From: Mesostigma viride
Lineage: Eukaryota > Streptophyta > Mesostigmatophyceae > Mesostigmatales > Mesostigmataceae
Direction of reading: 5' to 3'
Assembly (NCBI GenBank): GCA_009746045.1
Contig: RPFO01000180.1
Coordinates: forward strand, 1 to 26,246
DNA: 26,246 nucleotides
The translations under genes were made by a program, and so were the position numbers. The notes under the pieces are model-generated. The model did no database searches, was not told the DNA's origin, and saw nothing but the letters and a program-made list of their open reading frames with translations. Below, piece after piece: positions 18,549 through 26,125 of this stretch; positions within the stretch are counted from its first letter, which is position 1; each line of letters opens with the position of its first letter.

Positions 18549-19108
18549 CCATTCTGTAGCCGGGCTATAGCCAGGCTACCGACCAGGCTATAGCCTGCTC
18601 TTGCCCAAGCCATTTTCCCTGGTTATTGTACGGTGCTGAGCTATGATTGGGCTACGAACGGTTACAAAAAAGGGTGCTTAGCTACGATTGGGCTACGAAC
18701 GGTTACAAAGTTCAGGTCTCTAGTGTAACCGTTCGTAGCCCAATCATAGCTCAGCACCCTTTTTTGTAACCGTTCGTAGCCCAATCATAGCTCAGCACCG
18801 TACAATAACCAGAGAAAATGGCTTGGGCAAGAGCAGGCTATAGCCTGGTCGGTAGCCTGGCTATAGCCCGGCTACGAACGGTTACAAAAGAGGTGCTGAG
18901 CTATGATTGGGCTACGAACGGTTACAAAAAAGGGTGCTTAGCTACGATTGGGCTACGAACGGTTACAAAGTTCAGGTCTCTAGTGTAACCGTTCGTAGCC
19001 CAATCATAGCTCAGCACCGTACAATAACCAGGGAAAATGGCTTGGGCAAGAGCAGGCTATAGCCTGGTCGGTAGCCTGGCTATAGCCCGGCTACAGAATG
19101 GGCTACGA
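18549..19108. repeat. Complex foldback array of a 34-bp motif
   Basis: A nested inverted-repeat structure. The core motif (GGTGCTGAGCTATGATTG plus GGCTACGAACGGTTAC) occurs as forward copies at 18632-18665, 18673-18706, 18892-18925 and 18933-18966. Reverse copies are at 18725-18758, 18766-18799 and 18985-19018, with a partial forward copy at 18870-18885. Outer arms of about 85 bp (CCATTCTGTAGCCGGG, then AGCCATTTTCCCTGGTTATT) close the palindrome, and the right arm is present twice (about 18793-18875 and 19012-19094). Copies are almost identical, so the array is recent or homogenised. It lies between two divergent genes. Confidence 0.85.
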
Positions 19109-19235
19109 GCCTGCGACCTGGCGGCTGGCTACGACCTTCATAGCCGGGGAACCCGGCCTCAGCAGCCTGCATGCGGCACAGCCGATCCAGATCAAGGAGA
19201 CAGCCAGCGCAGGCCAGAAAGGATTCGTCGCCACC

Positions 19236-19328
19236 ATGAGCAAGGGCACGCCGCGGTTGCCGCCTTGCAACCGCGGCGTGCTCAGTATTTATTTCGATAA
19301 TGAATGGCATCCTCATCAGGCATCATAA
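19236..19328 (+). CDS. Upstream ORF in the transposase leader
   Basis: A 30-codon ATG frame ending ten bases before the transposase ATG. Its start context is GCCACCATGA, an ideal Kozak match, while the transposase start (CTATCATGG) is weaker. It begins MSKGTPRLPPCNRGV. It may lower transposase translation, as upstream ORFs often do (inference). It could instead be coding if an unseen intron joins it to the main frame. Confidence 0.35.
   Translation: MSKGTPRLPPCNRGVLSIYFDNEWHPHQAS
19246..19281 (+). promoter_or_regulatory. Perfect 15-bp hairpin in the transposase leader
   Basis: GCACGCCGCGGTTGC, a 6-base loop CGCCTT, and the exact complement GCAACCGCGGCGTGC. It sits inside the upstream ORF and about 57 bases before the transposase ATG. 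A stem this GC-rich would hinder ribosome scanning if transcribed. Confidence 0.6.
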
Positions 19329-19337
19329 GCAACTATC

Positions 19338-22300
19338 ATGGATGAATCAGCCCAGAATCTTCGTGCTGCAAAGCCCGGAAGGCGCTCAGCATTGGTCACA
19401 TACGCATCTCGTATTGACCCAAGATCTATCAATGAAGATCTATCCATAGATTGCAAGTGTAGTGCAAGGTGCTTGCGAGATCCCCGGCATGCCATTAGAC
19501 TAGTGTCGGTTCCGCCTGCGGCTAGGCAACTATTCTGGCTAGCACACAACCAGAGCTTGCGTCAAGACTTCGTGACGTCGCTGCTTCAAAGGGCAGGGGT
19601 TCAGCATATCGTAATAAAGGAACCAGGTTCGTTCTTTTTTCGTTATGTTGTAAACTGGTACCCTAGTTATAGACATCCGCGCCCCTAGTAGCTGGGCCAT
19701 GGAAGACCCTGATCCTATGGCTTTGAATCTTGCATTGTTCCAGGTGTCCAGTAAATTAGAACGCCATTTTCTGCGTATGTCAAGCATGTTCTTGCATTGA
19801 TTTTCTTTGCAATGCTTCCAATCTGTGAAAGGCCACTACTCCGAGCACGAACGCCATCCGGCTTTTTCAGCCCTTACACGTTTTTCTAGGCGTCGTAATG
19901 GCGAAATTTTCTGTTTTGCTGGGACGTTTCGTTGTTACGGCTGAGTAGTAAGTAAAAGAGACCTAAATAACTAGTACACATGCTGTTATGGCTAGTAAGG
20001 GTGCCAGCTAACTAGGGGCCAAGCTATCATGTCGGTACGTGTTATGTTGAATAACATGTTTTCCGCTTTGCTTTGGGGGTGCTTGTTGGTTGGACTTTTG
20101 CAGCTCCCGGGGGGAGCCAAAAATCCTATGACGTCAACGTGCCACTTATTCTGGACGTGCCTGTGGGGAACGACATCATCGAGGTCAAATGCTGTCATCG
20201 GGCCATGCGGCAGCTGTTGGGCATTCAGCATTCGGTTTGGCGCACTTACCTTGCACAGGCGGCGGCCAGTTTCTCCATGCCGGTGGATGGGGATGTCTTG
20301 GATTATCATGGGCTCACTGAGGAGGACCTGGCCGATGTCGCCAAGCATCCGGGCGGCTCTTCGGCGAAGGAGTGGTGTGCAGCGTGGCAGATGGACTTCG
20401 CAAAGGAATGTGGGGACTACGACCCTGCGAGAGCGGCCAACGAGATTCTCTTGGGTGACTTGAATATGAAGCAATGCTGGGAACACGAGTACAAGGAGGA
20501 CCTCAGGTTAGAATGCGGGGAAGATGAGGCCCTGTTCAAGTCTCTATGTCTCAGCTACAGTCCCTTTATGAAATGCTGGAAGCAAGTAGCCCTTGGAAAC
20601 TATTGGCCAGGTAGTCCTAAGATTCGCATGCTGGAGTACACGAGGAATGTGGGTGTCTGCCAGACGTGCGTTCTTTTGCGGACGCTGCGCCGAGGTGCCG
20701 GTTCTGGAGAGCGGCGAAAACGCTATGACCTGGAGCGCCGGAAGCACATGGCTTTGGTCCGCCGCGAAAGACGTGAGTACGCGAGGCTGTGCCGCCTGGC
20801 GATCAAGGGGCTAATCTTGCTTTTCTGCTTAGACAAGATTGACAGCACCAAGACCTTGTCACCCCTGGTAGCTAATGCACCTAAGGGCTGGGAGCAGAAT
20901 CGGGCTAAATGCCTTGAATTCAGTTTGTATTGCGGCATCATATTGGGTGGCACCTCGACGTTTTTTCCCGTGTGGCCATGGGTGGAGGTACATGGGCAGT
21001 CTGGCAGCGTGACGTGCACGATGCTAGAGTGCATGTTGGCTGACTGGGAGGCGGCCAAGTCGTGGGAGGCTGCCAGCCAGCCTCGTCCAACGGAAGCCCA
21101 TTTTCAGCTGGACGGAGGGAGCGAGAACAGGAATGACACCGTATTGCTCTGGGCAGCCAAGTTGGTGGAGGATGGCCGCTTCGACAAGGTTCACATCCAC
21201 AGGTTGATGCGTGGGCATTCTCACGTTGATCCTGACCAGCGCTTCGGCCACTTGTGGGCAACGGTGGCCAAGAGTGGACGTGGCAAGGACGTGGTTGTCT
21301 ACGGTGCGCCTGACGACTTCTTTGATGCCATCTTGAGCGCTTTTGAGCATGCGGACGTGGTGGCAGCTGAAGACATGAGCGCCAAGACTCCAGCTGGGAC
21401 CCGGGTGAAGGTTTTAGGCTGCGTGTATGATGTCGCGGCCTGGCTGCTGCACCGGAAGGAACCAAACTTAGCTGGCTGGAGCATGGCACTAGACTACATG
21501 CCTCCAAGCGCTGACTCTGAAGATGGTCTCCCTACGCGGACTGGCAAGGCTGCTCGCTGCCACCACACCTCATTTCGGAAAGTGCAAGGCAACCCAGAGG
21601 TGTGGATGAGCTACCAGTGCTACATCGTCACGCAGCCGCGGCCAGATGGTGTACTCTCAGGGCGTGTTCTCGCCTATGATCAGCAGGGGCGTCCCCTGTA
21701 TGGCATTCGCGTGTTTGATCCGGACATTCCTTGCGCGACCGCAGGGCCCCTGCTGGCTGGTCTCAACCTGCGATACCTGGAGGTGAGTAATTTGAATCAT
21801 GGTGAAGCTGTAAGCATTTGCTACCAAGTTTGCTTTCATTACTCGTCATACCTCTTGGTTATTTGATGTATTCTTTGTCCATTGGTGCAACCTTATCTAA
21901 ATTTGGCCTCGGATATGCTCGACTTAAGTACTCCTTGTCCATGTCGCACTGCTCTGCCCATGCATGCAGGAGAACATCCCAAGAATCAAGCTATTCGTGG
22001 GCGGGCTGCATGGTACCGTGTGGGCTCAGTATTTCGTCGACGCGAAGACAAAGGTGAACCGGTTGATCCGGTGGGCAGAATTTTGGCCAAAGGTCCCCAA
22101 GGGCATTGACACTGTCCCCGCGGAGTGGAGGCCTCCTGAATGGCCCCGCCCTTCCCCGCGCAGTGCGCCGACGCCTCTGCCAGCAGCAACATACGAGGAG
22201 GAGGAACTGGCTTTGGCCATCGCGGCTGCTGTAGAGCCGTTGGTGCCTTCTGTACGACATGCGGGCTTTACGCAGGCGCAGTGGGATGAGGCGAATAGGG

Positions 22301-23226
22301 CCATAGCCTTCGACATAGCTGCAGCCCAAGCGTCTGTAGGCCTTGAAGAGGGGCACCCAGTTATTGTAGCCCATCCTTGTTTGGCTGAAGGCAACACCAA
22401 GTTTACGTGGACACCTGCTCTGTACGGTGTAGTCCACAAGACGCCTGCGCCAGGGGACACGACCGTCTTGGTAGAATGTTTTCATGCTGATCACTACGCT
22501 GCCAAGTGGCTCAGGTGGCATCCATCATCTGCCGGCGTACCGGTGTCATCATCATTGCCCGTCCATGTGTATGCGGTGCCCAAGGGGGACGTGCTCCTTT
22601 CGTCGTGGCCAGGGCCCACCAAGGCGAAGCCAAACACCGTAAAGCTTACAAAGGGGGGGTGCCTGGCTGCAGCCACTGTAGATGCCCTGCAACAAGTAGT
22701 GAAGGATGACAGACTTTGTTTTGCAGAGTACAAGAATGCAGCAGCTGCTAGGGCTAGGAACAGCGAGGCTTGGGAGAAGCGGGTAGCGGATGGTATCATG
22801 GTGTCCACTCCCATCTGTAGATGGTATGCTGTGGGAGCTGGCAAAAAAAGATTTCACGGTAGGGTAACAGCAATAGACGCGGGCTCTCGCTTGGCCGCCG
22901 TGCTGTGGGATGACGGTGAGAAGGACGTGCTTCCGTATGATGATCTACAAGCAGTCCTTTGTTCTTGCCCAGGTGCTGTGCTGCCCGAGCTTCTAGCCAC
23001 GGACCACAATGCCGGGCAGGAGCTCTTGAGTAATACAGCTAGAGACGAGCGTGTGGCCCCTCCAGCCCCCCCTGAGCGTAGGCAGCAGCTAACTAGGGGG
23101 TGCCGCCGTAGCGCGCCCGTCGATTCCCCGGGCAGCGATCAGGCAAGTGAGGGGGAAGAGTCTGAGGATGAGGAGCCCAGTGCTGAGGACAGTGCCACAT
23201 CTGAATCTGATACGTCTGTGGACTAG
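19338..23226 (+). CDS. DUF7869-like putative transposase with Tudor-like C-terminus
   Basis: Proposed exons are 19338-19626, 20104-20772, 20833-21782 and 21970-23226. Exon 1 has the Cys motif DCKCSARCL and LAHNQSLRQDFVTSLLQ, as in the N-termini of DUF7869 proteins. Exon 2 has VKCCHRAMRQLLGI, also typical. Exon 3 carries the likely RNase H-fold signature HFQLDGGSENRNDTVLLW (Asp near 21111) and RGHSHVDPDQRFGHLW (near 21213-21246), equivalent to the family's D...N and GHTHEDID-type motifs. The last exon gives HGRVTAIDAGSRLAAVLWDD and EKDVLPYDDL, a Tudor-like barrel, then an acidic tail (EGEESEDEEPSAEDSATSES). Intron 3 (GTGAGT...CAG, phase 0) is the best supported, intron 2 good (60 bp, GTGAGT...TTAG), intron 1 weaker (GTTCGT donor, TTTTGCAG acceptor; phase 1 agrees). 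Catalytic activity is inferred from the family and is not shown. The gene appears intact. Confidence 0.65.
19627..20103 (+). other. Candidate intron 1 of the transposase gene
   Basis: 477 bases, more AT-rich than the flanking exons, ending in the pyrimidine-rich acceptor GGACTTTTGCAG. The donor GGTTCGTT is poor, and GTAATA at 19611 is an alternative that would not keep the frame. Joining at 19626/20104 restores one frame across the family motifs. Confidence 0.45.
21783..21969 (+). other. Intron 3 of the transposase gene
   Basis: 187 bases from GTGAGT after codon GAG to ATGCAG before GAG. The upstream frame would otherwise stop at 21864-21866, and the downstream exon has no suitable start of its own, so splicing is the simplest reading. 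Phase 0 on both sides. Confidence 0.75.
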
Positions 23227-23633
23227 TCTAGTGAACCAAATGGTCACGGTTTAAGTTCCATCTGTGGGTTGCATCACTTGGTTGGCATAAGTGATCTGTT
23301 TTTGTCAAATATGTTATTGCAGTGTGGGAAGAAATTCAACAATTTGTTGTTTATCGATTATCTTTGGTGTTTATGCATAATATAAGCCTTAACTAATGAT
23401 AAACCTAACTAGAATAAAACATGCACTTTCATGTCCACATGGTGTGACTGTGCAAATTGCATGATTTATGGGGCTTTAGTGGGTCTCTATAGTCAAGGGG
23501 TGTGTTTCCAACCCCCACTAGGTACCAAACTCCGCCACAATGCATGACAACCCATAAAATAACCCAAGACATGTATAAATTGACACGTAGGACGCAAAAT
23601 GTGCATACTTTGAGTTTGCTCACTTGACAGACA
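23227..23633 (+). other. 3' flank of the transposase gene
   Basis: No gene. An AATAAA at 23413-23418, 190 bases after the stop, is a possible polyadenylation signal. The sequence is AT-rich compared with the gene. The subterminal motif GAGTTTGCTCACTTGAC lies at 23612-23628, in the same orientation as its copy at 14391-14407. Confidence 0.4.
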
Positions 23634-23669
23634 TGGCCAACTGAGCAAACTCATGGCCACCAGCTCCGG
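23634..23669 (-). repeat. Right terminal inverted repeat of the 9.3 kb insertion
   Basis: Exact 36-bp reverse complement of 14354-14389, including the possible CCGG duplication. On the minus strand it is read as the last codons of the interrupted gag N-terminal frame (AGAGGHEFAQLA), which then stops at 23620. Confidence 0.65.
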
Positions 23670-23935
23670 CGGTGTGGGGGCCCGGTGGAGGTCCTTGGGG
23701 CCGCCCCCGACCTGCCCAAGGATGCGTGGGCCGCCCGGTGACTGGTAGCTGACGGCGGTAGTGCAGGGTATCTTCATTCTCGTCTCTCTGCTGCTCTGGA
23801 TCAGGTGGTAGCCATTGTGGTCTCGTCTGGGGTTGTTGCTGCTGCGTCTGGGGTTGCTGCTGTTGCCATTGCTGCTGTGGTGACCGTTGCTGCTGCTGAT
23901 GCTGCTGCTGCTGTTGCTGCTGCTGCGGTTGCTGC

Positions 23936-23967
<32 letters not shown>

Positions 23968-24321
23968 TTGCTGCTGTTGCTGTTGCTGCTGCTGCTGGGG
24001 CTGCTGCTGGGGCTGCTGCTGCCGTTGCTGCTGGAGCCTCTCTCGGTCGTTCCTGTCATCTCTCTGCCTGGGTAAGGCGTCTATAATGTCCCCATCCGCT
24101 GGGAACCTAGGGTTCTGATCTCTGGATCGTGGGGAGCCTTCCGCAGGTCTCTCCATGACCTCACCTGTATCTGTCCCTGCTTGGACGTGCAGTGGTACCT
24201 CTATACCCTCTGTACCGTGCTCGTGGTTGTCTACCGGTTCTATCTCTGTATTCTCTAGATCTCGTTCTCTAGCCTCTTCCTCTGTATCTCTGGCGTTCCT
24301 TGTTTGGGACCGTGTGGGCAT
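23670..24321 (-). pseudogene. Gag N-terminal part with polyglutamine tract
   Basis: The frame from an ATG at 24321 encodes a charged start (MPTRSQTRNARDTEEEARER), an acidic segment, RQRDDRNDRERLQQQ, and then about 70 residues dominated by Gln, followed by a Pro/Gly-rich stretch ending at the inverted repeat. By position it is the start of the Ty3/gypsy gag, which resumes at 14353 beyond the insertion. Removing the insertion leaves the two halves one frame apart, so at least one further indel exists. Disordered, Gln-rich Gag N-termini are unusual. It could also be a separate ORF. Confidence 0.6.
23830..24035 (+). repeat. (GCT/GTT)n trinucleotide repeat
   Basis: An imperfect GCTGCTGTTGCT repeat that encodes the polyQ tract on the minus strand. 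Plus-strand frames here read as poly-Leu or poly-Ala and are artefacts. Confidence 0.9.
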
Positions 24322-24453
24322 GGTGCTCGTACCGGTACCTTACACTGCAGGCAACACCTCCCCAGGAAGGAAGAGAGAGAAAGAGAGAGAGCAACCACGT
24401 GCTATAGAGCTATAACTGTAGAACCTAATACTACTCCCTAGTACTGGTCTCCT

Positions 24454-24792
24454 CTACTGCTTGCTAGGGCCAATGGTCAGCTGAGAGAAAGTCACTGTAA
24501 CTGCTGTCCCCTCCCCCTGACTGCTGAGTGTGGGTGGCTTGGAGCATTCACGTGTGGTGTGCATCCCCTCAGGCAATGGCATGTGTTCCCTAACAAACCT
24601 ATCTGCCTCTGTAATGTTATCAAACCCTTTCCACTTAGCACTAGAGCCTTGGGACAATATCTTATCTTTAATATGCTCCTCACAAGTCTTCCAGCTGTAG
24701 AATATAGCAGGCCTACCCTTATCCCCGTCGTGAGCTACTGCGTAGTAAGGAAATCCAGACTGTCCACCCTTGTTTATTTTACGTCGTGGCAT
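24454..24792 (-). CDS. RNase H1 N-terminal/viroplasmin-like (hybrid-binding) domain ORF
   Basis: A 112-residue intact ORF from an ATG at 24792, upstream of gag in sense orientation. Residues ~15-70 read YYAVAHDGDKGRPAIFYSW, KTCEEHIKDKI and AKWKGFDNITEADRFVREH. This is the small domain (Pfam Cauli_VI, RNase H1 N-terminal) with a YAV start, GI-Y-W core, then F...EA..F, which in eukaryotic RNase H1 binds RNA/DNA hybrids. The rest (residues ~75-112) is low complexity. The gag start lies 132 bases downstream. A hybrid-binding protein would suit reverse transcription (inference). Splicing to downstream ORFs is possible; GTAAGG lies near 24340. Confidence 0.65.
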   Translation of the reverse strand: MPRRKINKGGQSGFPYYAVAHDGDKGRPAIFYSWKTCEEHIKDKILSQGSSAKWKGFDNITEADRFVREHMPLPEGMHTTRECSKPPTLSSQGEGTAVTVTFSQLTIGPSKQ

Positions 24793-25522
24793 GTTACATC
24801 ATAGTCTGGCAGCGGCTTGCAAGCAAGAGAGAAAGGGGAAACCCAGGCTACCTCTAATGCAGTGACCTTAAACAAACGAGGAGAGAGAGCACGGAGTATA
24901 ACACAGCACACGCCCGAGCCTTCCGCAGGAACGGGCTATACGCACACACGGAGGTAAACACCGTCAACACAGTCGGCAACAGCCAGACGGTATCCACCCC
25001 CCACGACCCCTTGCAGGTCAACAACGAATGTCCGTCTCCGCGACGTCCATGGGCACCAACAACATTTACAACCTATATAGAGACACAACATATAACATAA
25101 ACCCCCTGCGCGCGCGTTCCCGGATAGAGAGCAAGCTCGCCAGCTAGCCTTCAGCAGGCATAGCTTTGTAAAGAAAGAATTCTAACTAGGGGACGTACCA
25201 TCTTCAATGACGTTAATCCCTCCTGAACTGGCCGCCACCCGGTGTCGTTGAAGGCAAGCCCTGGCCGCCACTAGGTGTCGTTGAAAACAGGAGAGCTGAA
25301 CGCTATCGTTGACAGCACCTCACCACAGGACTATTGCTAGCCCCGCCGAGTATCCCAGACTGGCCGCTTGCTGCTAGGTCGTCGTTGAATCCCTTTACGG
25401 GCTGGCCGCCGGCCTGACAGCAATCGTTGAATTCCGGAACCTCTACCTACGCCAAGCTTCGTCTTGGTATCCTAATTGGCTCACTAACCCTCTCCGCGAG
25501 AGTTAGCTAACCTTTCCAGCAC
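24793..25522 (-). other. Leader of the Ty3/gypsy element
   Basis: Non-coding 5' leader of about 730 bases between the primer-binding site and the first ORF. It has a GA-rich tract near 24875-24895 in plus orientation and, at 25220-25440, a four-fold repeat of CTGGCCGC...CGTTGAA. No long ORF is present. Confidence 0.5.
25224..25437 (-). repeat. Four-copy leader repeat
   Basis: CTGGCCGC followed after 10-20 bases by CGTTGAA occurs four times (about 25227, 25261, 25362 and 25402), with a weaker GAACGCTATCGTTGA between. It is in the place where packaging or translation signals of LTR retrotransposons usually lie. Confidence 0.6.
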
Positions 25523-25539
25523 ATTTCCTCCGATAACCA
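25523..25539 (-). promoter_or_regulatory. Primer-binding site candidate
   Basis: One base inside the 5' LTR the minus strand reads TGGTTATCGGAGG. The TGG complements a tRNA CCA end, as expected. It is not the usual initiator-Met site (TGGTATCAGAG), though it resembles one with an extra T and a changed base. Confidence 0.6.
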
Positions 25540-25540
25540 G

Positions 25541-26125
25541 TGTTACGTCCCTGCCCAGACACACCTAGCCTGAGCTACGTAGCGAAAGACCCTTCTCGCC
25601 GGAATTAGGAATAATTCAAGATAGCCTAAAGTAGGTTGCGCTTCACGACGTGAGTCGTGAGATATCTGGCATCACGGCTTGATGCCAAGCTAATTAGTAC
25701 ACACTTATATTGGCTAGCAATACCAATTACAAATGGATAATTGCCCCGGGCTCAATGTGTAGGCGTATTCGCACTTATCATTCATTAAACCAAGAGGACG
25801 AGACTCTCGTCCTCGGACCAATTTAACCTAGGTTGGTTGCGGCGCAGATACACACCAATTTCCCTAGAACAATCCGAGTCACTCATTCCACGTAGGATCC
25901 GGGCCGACATCGACCCTCAACTATAGGATCCACGCCTAGAACAACTGACAGACTCAGAACCGGCGCGGCGCCACAGCACCGGCCCCTAGAAGGACAACCT
26001 AGGACCAAAATAACTAGTCCAATTCACACAATAGCCAAGGTCCGTAAAACCCAAGTCCAATAGACTAAACGGCCTTAGTAATTTATTCATTGTTACGTCC
26101 GGCCAAAAGGGCAGGGACGTAAACA
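25541..26125 (-). repeat. 5' LTR of the Ty3/gypsy element
   Basis: Direct repeat of 5207-5789 with about 98-99% identity. Differences include T/C near 25598, an extra T near 25742, two substitutions near 25978-25989, and an extra A in the final GTAAACA. The end at 26125 is thus slightly altered from the TG...CA palindrome. Confidence 0.9.

Larger units (their letters stand above)
14358..23665. mobile_element. DNA transposon inserted in gag (DUF7869-type, multi-gene)
   Basis: A 9.3 kb segment with inverted ends splits the gag gene of the Ty3/gypsy element: the polyQ N-terminal part lies to the right and the capsid and knuckle part to the left. Inside are a plus-strand DUF7869-like transposase gene with introns, two minus-strand genes, a large foldback array and a MITE-like hairpin. 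The subterminal motif GAGTTTGCTCA occurs as two direct copies at the left end, and as one inverted and one direct copy at the right end. Superfamily is not certain. DUF7869-type proteins occur in mobile elements of eukaryotes, so the call is reasonable but needs copy comparison. An alternative is several smaller nested insertions. Confidence 0.6.
5207..26125 (-). mobile_element. Ty3/gypsy chromovirus LTR retrotransposon, interrupted
   Basis: An LTR retrotransposon in minus orientation. Two near-identical LTRs lie at 5207-5789 and 25541-26125. A primer-binding-site candidate abuts the upper LTR and a polypurine tract abuts the lower one, both in the orientation expected of one element. The domain order is gag, protease, RT, RNase H, integrase, chromodomain, which defines Ty3/gypsy chromoviruses. 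The span is 20.9 kb because a 9.3 kb DNA transposon sits in gag; without it the element would be about 11.6 kb, large for the group. Two extra ORFs are unusual: a hybrid-binding-domain ORF before gag and a cysteine-cluster ORF after pol. The 5-bp flanks (AGCAG before 5207, GGTAC after 26125) do not match, so a target duplication is not visible. Many frameshifts make it non-autonomous. Confidence 0.85.

Noticed and set aside
18549-19108. CRISPR-like array
   Set aside because: Copies alternate in orientation, spacers are absent or repeated, and the context is eukaryotic transposon DNA.
20029-20463. ATG-started plus-strand frame overlapping exon 2, with a hydrophobic start resembling a signal peptide
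   Set aside because: It is out of frame with the family motifs, and its hydrophobic start is intron sequence just before the proposed acceptor.
23805-24086. Plus-strand poly-Ala and poly-Leu ORFs
   Set aside because: Antisense readings of the polyQ repeat.
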